Assembly: GCA_037439705.1 (NCBI GenBank)
Contig: JBBIVP010000092.1
Span: 1 to 8,240 of the forward strand
Direction: 5' to 3'
DNA: 8,240 bases
Source: JBBIVP01 sp037439705 [NCBI: bacterium]
GTDB taxonomy: Bacteria > JBBIVP01
The notes under the pieces are model-generated. The model searched no databases and was not told the origin of the DNA. It was given only the letters and a program-made list of their open reading frames with translations. The number at the start of each line of letters is the position of its first letter. Position 1 is the first letter of the stretch. A program made the position numbers and the translations under genes. Shown here in pieces: positions 1 through 6,094 of the stretch.

Positions 1-225
1 GAATGGGTTGAACTGGGGAATTCAGCATCAGGCTGTGGATTGGGTTTTTTAACTCCTTTCTCCATACCTACCATAGTTTTAGACAAAGACGACCTTCCTG
101 CTGTGGCTTTTACGACGCTAAATCTCTCTGTTCTTCCTGAGATTCGTCTTGCTTTATATCTCAAGAAATGGAATGGAAGCGAATGGGTTGGCGTCGCTGG
201 TTCCTCATCAGGATATGGAATATCA
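1..225 (+). repeat. Two copies of a 180-bp (60-codon) coding repeat, start to start
   Basis: GAATGGGTTG occurs at 1-10 and again at 181-190. Downstream similarity (CATCAGG followed by TGTGGA or TATGGA) lies at the same offset. The spacing is exactly 180 bases, or 60 codons, and the encoded repeats match as EWVx(3)GxSxSGxGxx. The copies are diverged at the nucleotide level, so this is an old protein-domain repeat rather than a recent duplication. Confidence 0.75.
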
Positions 226-366
226 GGTGAAATAGGTGGTGAATATGTGATGCAGGTACCTTCTTTAACTATTGACCCATTTGGAATATACTGGGTTGAA
301 TATACGGTTACATTCAATCCCACACAAAACTGGTCATACGCAATCTATGTAAAGATGGACCCATAA
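1..366 (+). CDS. C-terminal part of a secreted WNGSxW-repeat (beta-propeller-like) protein, 5' truncated
   Basis: The reading frame is open from base 1, so this is the 3' end of a longer gene; the TAA stop is at 364-366. The 121 visible residues hold most of two repeats. EWVELGNSASGCG near the start recurs 60 residues later as EWVGVAGSSSGYG, preceded by LYLKKWNGS. Between them lie the strand-like stretches IPTIVLDKDDLPAVAF and PSLTIDPFGIYWVEY. This is the pattern of large exported bacterial proteins with tandem repeats of the type PSLAID..G.PYVAW....EIYVRRWNGSxWVEVG, thought to fold as beta-propeller blades. The protein ends on the strand YAIYVKM, partway through a repeat, as happens when the last blade is closed by the N-terminus. 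A cell-surface or extracellular location is likely; the function is unknown. A TTG at 40-42 could be read as a start, but the repeat continues upstream of it, so I reject it. Confidence 0.8.
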   Translation, partial: EWVELGNSASGCGLGFLTPFSIPTIVLDKDDLPAVAFTTLNLSVLPEIRLALYLKKWNGSEWVGVAGSSSGYGISGEIGGEYVMQVPSLTIDPFGIYWVEYTVTFNPTQNWSYAIYVKMDP

Positions 367-377
367 GAGAAAGTTAT

Positions 378-406
378 TTGCCTTTTAGAGAACTCTAATT
401 TAAAAT
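378..406 (+). promoter_or_regulatory. Putative sigma70-type promoter for GT-C A
   Basis: TTGCCT (378-383), a 17-base spacer and TAAAAT (401-406) fit a -35/-10 pair, with 4/6 and 5/6 matches to consensus. Transcription would start near 413, which is the GTG start codon of the next gene, implying a leaderless or nearly leaderless message. This agrees with the absence of any Shine-Dalgarno site before that GTG. The spacer contains the palindrome TTAGAG-AA-CTCTAA (385-398). The region is AT-rich, so a chance match is possible. Confidence 0.45.
385..398. promoter_or_regulatory. 14-base palindrome TTAGAGAACTCTAA, possible operator or weak terminator stem
   Basis: This is a perfect 6-base inverted repeat with a 2-base centre, between the stop of the repeat-protein gene and GT-C A. 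It falls between the proposed -35 and -10 boxes, where a repressor could act. As an RNA hairpin it would be short and AT-rich, with a broken T-rich tail (TTTAAAATTTTT), so it would be at best a weak terminator for the upstream gene. Neither role is established. Confidence 0.3.
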
Positions 407-412
407 TTTTAT

Positions 413-2071
413 GTGAATTGGGGAAGGAAAAATATAATTTTTGTAATAGCAATTTTTGTTATAACAATTGTTTACTTATGGAGGTATCTTTTTATTTATT
501 GTGTAATAGATGAGGAAAGGGCAGTAGGAGGTTTTTATGAGCCTATAAATGTTTTGAGCATAAAAATGGTTAATGGAAATGTAGAGGCATACATTGCCCC
601 AAAAGAGGAGGATTTCTCGTTTAAAAAAATTGGTCCAATTACCCTCATATTCCAGCCCAATTATTCTTATCACAATTATTTTATTTCAAGAATAAAAATA
701 GGAGATAATGCATATCCAATCCTCTTTTACAATTATACAGGACCCCTTTACATATACATTCCAAGGATTTTTCTAACTCTTTTTGGAAAAAGCATATATA
801 CTGTCCGAAGCCTTTGTTTAATCACTTTTGTTTTATGTATTGTTTTATACCTGAGGTTTTTGAGAATCCTTGGCAAAGAAGAAAAGGAGGCATTTCTTCT
901 ACTTCTCTTTTTACTCACCCATCCCTTCTTTTCATCAAGGTTCATCTCTTTAACAATGTGGGCAAATACAGCTGTATTTATATTTTCTATCTTATTTCTT
1001 ATAAAGATAAAGAAAATTGAGAATTTCATTCTTCCGAAAGACCTAATTCTTTTTTCCCTCCTTGGTGGTCTCATCCTTCATTTTCATCTCCTTGCAGGTG
1101 GTGCCCTTCTTGCATCAATGGTCATTGCCTTTCTACTCACAAAAAGGGAAACAATTTCTTTCAAAAGACTGGGATTCTTTTCCATCTTATTTTCCACGCT
1201 GATTTTTCTTCTTCTAATTCTCCCCTTTCTAACGGGCATATCCTTTAATGATATAATTTTATTCCTTTCAAAGGGAAGAAAAATTGGCATTAAAAAAATA
1301 ATTCTTGCTCCACTTTTGCCATTTGTATTATTTATTGCTTTTACCTTTTTCCCATCCTTTTTCATTGATATGCAAGCGAGGGGAAGATTTGATTACATTT
1401 ATATCCCTTTTTCAAGTTTATCAGGACTTCTTATCTTCCTTTCCATTGTTGAGATTATAAGGAATAGAAGGGAAAATAGTTTTCAGAGGTTTGTTTTCAT
1501 AACAATTCCTCTTTATTTTATTTTTACAATGGCTTCACCCTATCTTCGGCCCCTTCACTTTGATTGCATATTTATTCTCATTGCTCCTTATATTTTTTCA
1601 TATTTTATTCGTATTGGTGCTTCAAAGAAATTTATTCATGGGATAGTGATATTGAGCATATTTCTGAATTTCGTTCAGATAGAGATGTTGAGAAAATCTA
1701 TATTGAATTCATACTTTTCTTTGAAGCTTCAGAAGGATGTTTTAGAATTTCTTGAAAGAAATGGAATAAATGAGGTCTATAACTTTTTTAGCAAGACAGG
1801 GTTTGAACTCCTTTCAGGTGGAAGGATAAAAACCATTCATTTTTATCCCTATCTCCTTTCTCCTTCAGAGGAAAGACTGCTTTTATCACTTCTTTATGCA
1901 AGGGGGAAGGTTGTTATGGTAGAGAAGTTTAAAAGAAGGGAATTTAGCACTGGAATAAGCAAGGAAAAGGTAATGGATTTAGCAGGAAGGTATGGATTGA
2001 AGGTGAAGATTATAAAAAATTTTCCATCGGATAATAATCCCATAATCTCACTCATAAAGGTGGAATTCTAA
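413..2071 (+). CDS. GT-C A: polytopic GT-C (GT39/PMT_2-like) glycosyltransferase
   Basis: A 552-residue integral membrane protein with roughly ten to twelve hydrophobic segments and a soluble C-terminal domain. After the first membrane helix (about 7-31) comes an acidic motif, D33-E34-E35-R36, in the position of the DE motif in the first external loop of GT39/ArnT-type enzymes. A probably beta-rich loop follows. Then comes YTGPLYIYIPRIFLTLFGKS (108-127) and a VRS, matching the family's PPLYY....lfG.s..aRl segment. HLLAGGA (225-231) and RPLH (379-382) are shared with the two paralogs in this window. The tail (about 435-552) looks alpha/beta. The family transfers sugars from polyprenyl-phosphate donors at the outer face of the membrane; donor and acceptor here are unknown. 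The GTG start is chosen because an in-frame stop lies just upstream (401-403) and the paralogs begin at nearly the same point; there is no clear ribosome site. It converges with the minus-strand operon, overlapping its 3' end by 4 bases. Confidence 0.8.
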   Translation: MNWGRKNIIFVIAIFVITIVYLWRYLFIYCVIDEERAVGGFYEPINVLSIKMVNGNVEAYIAPKEEDFSFKKIGPITLIFQPNYSYHNYFISRIKIGDNAYPILFYNYTGPLYIYIPRIFLTLFGKSIYTVRSLCLITFVLCIVLYLRFLRILGKEEKEAFLLLLFLLTHPFFSSRFISLTMWANTAVFIFSILFLIKIKKIENFILPKDLILFSLLGGLILHFHLLAGGALLASMVIAFLLTKRETISFKRLGFFSILFSTLIFLLLILPFLTGISFNDIILFLSKGRKIGIKKIILAPLLPFVLFIAFTFFPSFFIDMQARGRFDYIYIPFSSLSGLLIFLSIVEIIRNRRENSFQRFVFITIPLYFIFTMASPYLRPLHFDCIFILIAPYIFSYFIRIGASKKFIHGIVILSIFLNFVQIEMLRKSILNSYFSLKLQKDVLEFLERNGINEVYNFFSKTGFELLSGGRIKTIHFYPYLLSPSEERLLLSLLYARGKVVMVEKFKRREFSTGISKEKVMDLAGRYGLKVKIIKNFPSDNNPIISLIKVEF

Positions 2072-2871
2072 TTAAAAGGTTTCTCAAGAATTTTCTCCTT
2101 TTTTGAAAGGAATCTGTAGTATGAAATTATGAGAGCAGAAAGGGAAATCAAGAGGGAAGGAATGGATATTATCCATACCCTAAAGAGGGCATCCGTATCA
2201 CCCCTGAAATAGGGAAATTCAAAAGTCTTCATAACCCCAAGGTATAAAAACATCCACATAATCACCTCTCCATCAAAGTGCTTTCTTTTGAGAAGGTATA
2301 GTGCAGGTGGAATTATTGCCCAAGAGGCAATTGCATGGTATAATTGAACCGGATGGAGCGGAACCCCAGGATACTTTAATCCAGCAGGGCTTTGAGGATG
2401 AAATATAACCCCAAATGGAAGTTCAGTTGGCTTTCCGAAACAGCATCCGAAGACAAAGCAGTGAAAAAGTTTTACCCATCCAAGGAGAAATGCAAGTAAT
2501 GGAAGTATGTGGTCATAAAAATCCAGCAATTTTTTTCTGTGATAAATAAGAAGATAAAGGAATGAACTGAAAAGAGAGAAGGTCCACATTATCAACATCG
2601 TGCCACCCGTGCGTTTTTTAATAATAGAAATGATGAGAAGATATAAGGGGAATGAGATAGAGAATCCAATGAGAAAAGAGGCATAAAAGGTTGTTAATGT
2701 CCGAATGTCCTTTTTCCACCTATTCCACATAATATAAGTCATCAGAATTGTAATTGGAACCCCTATCATATATCCGAAGAATGTATGGCTTTTTATCTCA
2801 ACGCCGAGGATTCTGAAATGAATGAGTTCCCTCATTACCAAATGAAACCTTGAAAGAACCTCACCAATCAT
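2068..2871 (-). CDS. Lgt-like A: divergent prolipoprotein diacylglyceryl transferase family membrane protein
   Basis: 267 residues, close to the size of Lgt (E. coli Lgt is 291), with about seven membrane segments. Family signatures in order: an N-terminal LGVEIKSHTFFGYMIG segment, RTGG (87-90), FYDHILP (118-124), GCCFGKPTELPFGVIFHP (142-159), HPVQLY (173-178), and GVMKTFEFPYFRGD (212-225), which resembles the Lgt segment GlfRFxxExxRGD. Lgt moves diacylglycerol from phosphatidylglycerol to the lipobox cysteine of prolipoproteins on the outer membrane face. By eye, the Arg of the Lgt RxGNF motif is Leu136 here, the HGG histidine is absent, and the C-terminal Arg is Lys215, so true Lgt activity is doubtful. 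GCC replaces the usual NGE, as in a known Lgt-like subgroup. The gene is last in the operon. Its ATG overlaps the stop of GT-C B (ATGA), and GGGGG lies 5 bases before the start. Confidence 0.8.
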   Translation of the reverse strand: MIGEVLSRFHLVMRELIHFRILGVEIKSHTFFGYMIGVPITILMTYIMWNRWKKDIRTLTTFYASFLIGFSISFPLYLLIISIIKKRTGGTMLIMWTFSLFSSFLYLLIYHRKKLLDFYDHILPLLAFLLGWVKLFHCFVFGCCFGKPTELPFGVIFHPQSPAGLKYPGVPLHPVQLYHAIASWAIIPPALYLLKRKHFDGEVIMWMFLYLGVMKTFEFPYFRGDTDALFRVWIISIPSLLISLSALIISYYRFLSKKEKILEKPFN

Positions 2872-4469
2872 TCTACCCCCACAAGAACAAGTTCATAATT
2901 CTGTCTATCAGGAAATTTTTTAAAAACCCTTATCCTCAAACCGCTCTTCATTGCCACATCAATTACAGTTTCAAGACTTATTCCTGTAGTAAATCCTGAG
3001 ATTCTGAATTTTTCAACAAGAATTACCTCACCTTTTGAGACCTGAAGAGCATCAGAAATGGTTTTGTATGATATTCCCTTTCCGAAGAAAAATGGAGCGA
3101 GGTCTATAACCTCAATTTTTTCATCTTCAATGAATATGTAATCATACCTTCCGGCGAAATTATAGATTTTTTTTATTCTGTTTTCCGCAAGATACCGGGC
3201 AACCTCTTTGTGTAATGATAAAGAAAGGGATGAGTTTTTAATGCTATCCCTCAACATCTCTATCTGAATTATGTTGAGGAAAATGCCAATTATAAGAACA
3301 AATTTTATGGTTTTTTCTGATAAAAATTTTTTTAATCCCTGAGGGATGAATAAAGCGATGAAAGGAAGTATGTAGTTTATGTGATAGGAGCGGACATCCG
3401 CAAAGATGGTGAGGATGAGATAAAAAATGGATGTCAAAAATACAAATTTTTTGAATTTCTCATCTCTTTCTGGAATCATTCCAACAAAACCGATGGATAG
3501 AATCAAACCTGAAACGATGGAGAGCGGAAGATATTTTGTTCCAAATTCCTTTCCCAGAAAAACCTCAACGAATGAAGGAAAAGCAAAGACTCCAACAATA
3601 TAATGGATGAGCGCACTAAAAAGAAAAATTTTTGATGGACCTTGACCCCGAATGATGTCTTTGAAAATTTGAGAAGGAGAGATGAGGAAAAATGGGGATA
3701 TAAGGATTAGAAAAAGAATAATTCCTCCTGTTATTGAAGGCAATTTAACCCTCAATGATATATTTCCTTTTGTTATCAAAAATGAAAAAATAATTGATAT
3801 AAGAACTGCACCGCCTGCGAGAAGATGGAGGTGTAATATAAGACCTGCGATGAGTAATATAATAAATGCATCTGAAGAGGAGATAAAAGAATTCTCAATG
3901 TTTTTTTTAATTCTCATCACAAGCAGAATCTCCAGGGAAAATATAACTGGATGGCTTATAAATGAGGTTAAGAGGAATTCAAAGGAGAAAATGGGGAATG
4001 TGATTAAAAACATGGCTAAGTAAAGCGTTTTATCTTTCTGAAACTCCTCAACGAATTTTATGTAAAAAAACAAAAAGAAGAAAAAGATGATTAAGAGGAT
4101 GGACCTTATAGGATATATGTTTTTTCCGAAAATTTTCATATAAATTCCCGGGATATAAACCTGAAGAATTGGACCGACATAATTAGCAAATAAAACTACA
4201 TATTGCTTATTTCCAACCTCTATCTTCATTTTTGGATAAGAATCCTTCTCCGATGAATTTACCACTAATTCAAACGGACCAATTCTTTTTGTTTTAAATT
4301 CTTCATAAAGGGGAATTAATTTTCCAGAAGGGTCTTTCTTTATATCAACTATCTTTAATGGTTCATAGAAATCTCCTGTAGTCCTCTCCTCAGCCATAAC
4401 TGTTATTAAAAATAGGTATCTCGTAAAAAAAATGACCCCTGCTATAAGAAGAAATAAAATCCTCTTCAT
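2868..4469 (-). CDS. GT-C B: polytopic GT-C-like glycosyltransferase paralog
   Basis: 533 residues, the same architecture as GT-C A and clearly closest to GT-C C. An N-terminal helix (about 3-25) is followed by M25-A26-E27-E28-R29, where GT-C A has IDEER, so the first acidic residue of the DE motif is Ala. Then come KRIGPF (61-66), YVGPILQVYIPGIYMKIFGKN (97-117), HLLAGGA (215-221), FADVRSYHINYILP (356-369) and a soluble alpha/beta tail from about 420. Residues 385-423 are identical to those of GT-C C, and the underlying DNA is nearly identical too. Start and stop codons overlap both neighbours by 4 bases; AAGGG sits 5-6 bases before the ATG. It is probably a membrane sugar transferase or a catalytically altered partner of one; the substrate is unknown. 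Confidence 0.78.
   Translation of the reverse strand: MKRILFLLIAGVIFFTRYLFLITVMAEERTTGDFYEPLKIVDIKKDPSGKLIPLYEEFKTKRIGPFELVVNSSEKDSYPKMKIEVGNKQYVVLFANYVGPILQVYIPGIYMKIFGKNIYPIRSILLIIFFFFLFFYIKFVEEFQKDKTLYLAMFLITFPIFSFEFLLTSFISHPVIFSLEILLVMRIKKNIENSFISSSDAFIILLIAGLILHLHLLAGGAVLISIIFSFLITKGNISLRVKLPSITGGIILFLILISPFFLISPSQIFKDIIRGQGPSKIFLFSALIHYIVGVFAFPSFVEVFLGKEFGTKYLPLSIVSGLILSIGFVGMIPERDEKFKKFVFLTSIFYLILTIFADVRSYHINYILPFIALFIPQGLKKFLSEKTIKFVLIIGIFLNIIQIEMLRDSIKNSSLSLSLHKEVARYLAENRIKKIYNFAGRYDYIFIEDEKIEVIDLAPFFFGKGISYKTISDALQVSKGEVILVEKFRISGFTTGISLETVIDVAMKSGLRIRVFKKFPDRQNYELVLVGVE
3201..3318 (-). repeat. Near-identical DNA block shared by GT-C B and GT-C C (copy 1)
   Basis: This matches 4796-4913 at 111 of 118 bases by hand count. 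The inner 96 bases (3223-3318) have only two differences. It encodes residues 385-423 of GT-C B, a membrane helix followed by the start of the soluble tail. The flanking DNA is clearly diverged on both sides. Confidence 0.85.
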
Positions 4470-6094
4470 TCAACCCTTATAAGGACAAGTTCATATCTTC
4501 CTTCATCAGGAAATTTTTTCAAAACCTTGAGTTTCAATCCCGTTTTTTCTGCAATATCCATAACCTCCTCAAGGCTTACTCCAGTTGTAATTCCAGCCCT
4601 CTTATAGCTTTCAAGAAGAACCACCTCTCCTTTTGAAAGAAGAAGGGAAAGGTATATTCTCTCCTGGGGATGGTTATACCCGATGAATGGAATAAAGTCT
4701 ATAACCTCAATTTTTTCTTCTGATATAAACACATAATCGTACATTCCTGCAATGTTGTGTATTTTTCTTATCCCGTTTTTTATCAAATAATTTTTAACCT
4801 CTTTGTGCAAAGAAAGGGAAAGGGATGAGTTTTTTATGCTATCCCTCAACATCTCTATCTGAATTATGTTAAGGAAAATGCCAATTATAAGAACAAATTT
4901 TATGGTTTTTTCTTTTAGACCCGAACTCTTCAATCCATCAACTATGAATAGGGAAAGAAATGGAAGGATGTAGGATATGTGGTATGGGCGGATGTCTGCA
5001 AAAATTGTAATGATGATATAAAAAAGGCAAAGGAGAAGAAGAAATTTTTCAGATTTTTCTTTCTTTTTAGAGAACAGCCCTAAGAAACCGAAACCCATTA
5101 TAATTCCTGATGGGATGGAAAATGGTATGTATTTAATGTCAATTTTGTCGTGTAGAAAAACCTCAGCGAATGATGGACCAAAAAATAAACCAGTTAAGTA
5201 ATAAAAAATGGAATAGAATGGAAGGAGTAAAAAATCCTGAAAAGAACCCTTTCCACGAAATAATATGGATTTTAGATCAATAATTGAGGTAAATGCGTAT
5301 GGAAAAACGAGGAGGAGAAAGATAAATATCCCAAAAATTAAAAGTAGGGTTTTTATCCTGAATGAGATATTTTTTTCTGTTAAAAGTAATGAAAGAATGA
5401 TGGAAAAGAGGATTGCTCCACCTGCAAGGAGGTGAAAGTTGAGGATGCATCCGAAGAGGAAAAAAAATAATACCAGTTCCTTTGAGGTTATGGATGAATT
5501 ATTCAGGACATTCTTTATCATCATTGAAATTCCAATAAGGGTTATAAATATCATTGGAGCATTTCCAAGGAAAGGAGCAGCAAACATAAGACCGAAGATG
5601 GGAAATGTAATGAGGTATATGGAAATCAATAGGTGGTTTTCTTTTTTATATCTCTTAACAAAACCATTGTAAATTGTGAGAAAGATAAGAAGGATGAAAA
5701 GAAAAAAGGAGCGAACCGAATAAATTGATTTTCCGAAAATTTCTATATATATTTTTGGAATGTATGTGAATGGTAATACGCCCACATAAGAAAGGTGAAG
5801 TAACTGGAATTCCCTTTCAAAAATTTTGAGTTTTACAACTGGATGGGGGTCCTTTATGGATGTGCGAATGTGAAATAAAATGGGTCCAATTTTTTTCTCT
5901 TTTGAGAACTCCTCATTCTCCGAAGGAATAATTATGGGACGAGGGTTTCCCGTTTCATCCATTTTGACACCCACTACCCTTACAGGTTCATAAAAACCAC
6001 CGAGGGTTCTCTCCTCAGCCATAACTGTTATTAAAAATGCGAACCTCAAATAGAAGATAAGCCCGATAAAAAGAATTACAGCCCACTTCTTCAT
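4466..6094 (-). CDS. GT-C C: polytopic GT-C-like glycosyltransferase paralog
   Basis: 542 residues. Shared landmarks with GT-C A and B: VMAEERTLGGFYEP (24-37, again Ala where GT-C A has the DE aspartate), KKIGPI (67-72), YVGVLPFTYIPKIYIEIFGKS (103-123), HLLAGGA (221-227), FADIRPYHISYILP (366-379), and the block EKTIKF...LHKEV (395-433) identical to GT-C B. The soluble tail ends in a conserved pattern, TTGVSLEEVMDIAEKTGL, then a basic KKFPD and ELVL strand. About ten to twelve membrane segments are visible. It is second in the operon: its ATG overlaps the stop of Lgt-like B (ATGA). The only ribosome-site candidate, AAAGG, lies about 14 bases upstream, so translation probably depends on coupling. 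The family function is sugar transfer from a lipid-linked donor at the outer membrane face; the specific reaction is not evident. Confidence 0.78.
   Translation of the reverse strand: MKKWAVILFIGLIFYLRFAFLITVMAEERTLGGFYEPVRVVGVKMDETGNPRPIIIPSENEEFSKEKKIGPILFHIRTSIKDPHPVVKLKIFEREFQLLHLSYVGVLPFTYIPKIYIEIFGKSIYSVRSFFLFILLIFLTIYNGFVKRYKKENHLLISIYLITFPIFGLMFAAPFLGNAPMIFITLIGISMMIKNVLNNSSITSKELVLFFFLFGCILNFHLLAGGAILFSIILSLLLTEKNISFRIKTLLLIFGIFIFLLLVFPYAFTSIIDLKSILFRGKGSFQDFLLLPFYSIFYYLTGLFFGPSFAEVFLHDKIDIKYIPFSIPSGIIMGFGFLGLFSKKKEKSEKFLLLLCLFYIIITIFADIRPYHISYILPFLSLFIVDGLKSSGLKEKTIKFVLIIGIFLNIIQIEMLRDSIKNSSLSLSLHKEVKNYLIKNGIRKIHNIAGMYDYVFISEEKIEVIDFIPFIGYNHPQERIYLSLLLSKGEVVLLESYKRAGITTGVSLEEVMDIAEKTGLKLKVLKKFPDEGRYELVLIRVE
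4796..4913 (-). repeat. Near-identical DNA block shared by GT-C B and GT-C C (copy 2)
   Basis: Partner of 3201-3318, encoding residues 395-433 of GT-C C. The alignment has no gaps and identity includes synonymous positions. A second, shorter identical stretch of 30 bases links the two genes at their VMAEER region (4384-4413 and 6009-6038). Confidence 0.85.

Noticed and set aside
40-366. A complete small gene starting at TTG 40
   Set aside because: The same frame is open back to base 1, and residues upstream of 40 belong to the repeat that recurs 60 residues later, so this is a fragment of a longer gene.
385-412. Rho-independent terminator after the repeat-protein gene
   Set aside because: The stem is only 5-6 bp and AT-rich with a very small loop, and the following T stretch is interrupted. 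I kept it only as a palindrome of unknown role.
748-1365. Minus-strand frames rich in Arg and Lys opposite GT-C A
   Set aside because: Antisense of hydrophobic codons naturally yields Lys/Arg-rich frames. There is no start context, and GT-C A has paralogs confirming its frame.
2868-6094. GT-C B and GT-C C as a simple recent tandem duplication
   Set aside because: Most of the two genes is strongly diverged and only short blocks are near identical, which fits old paralogs with later conversion better than a recent duplication.
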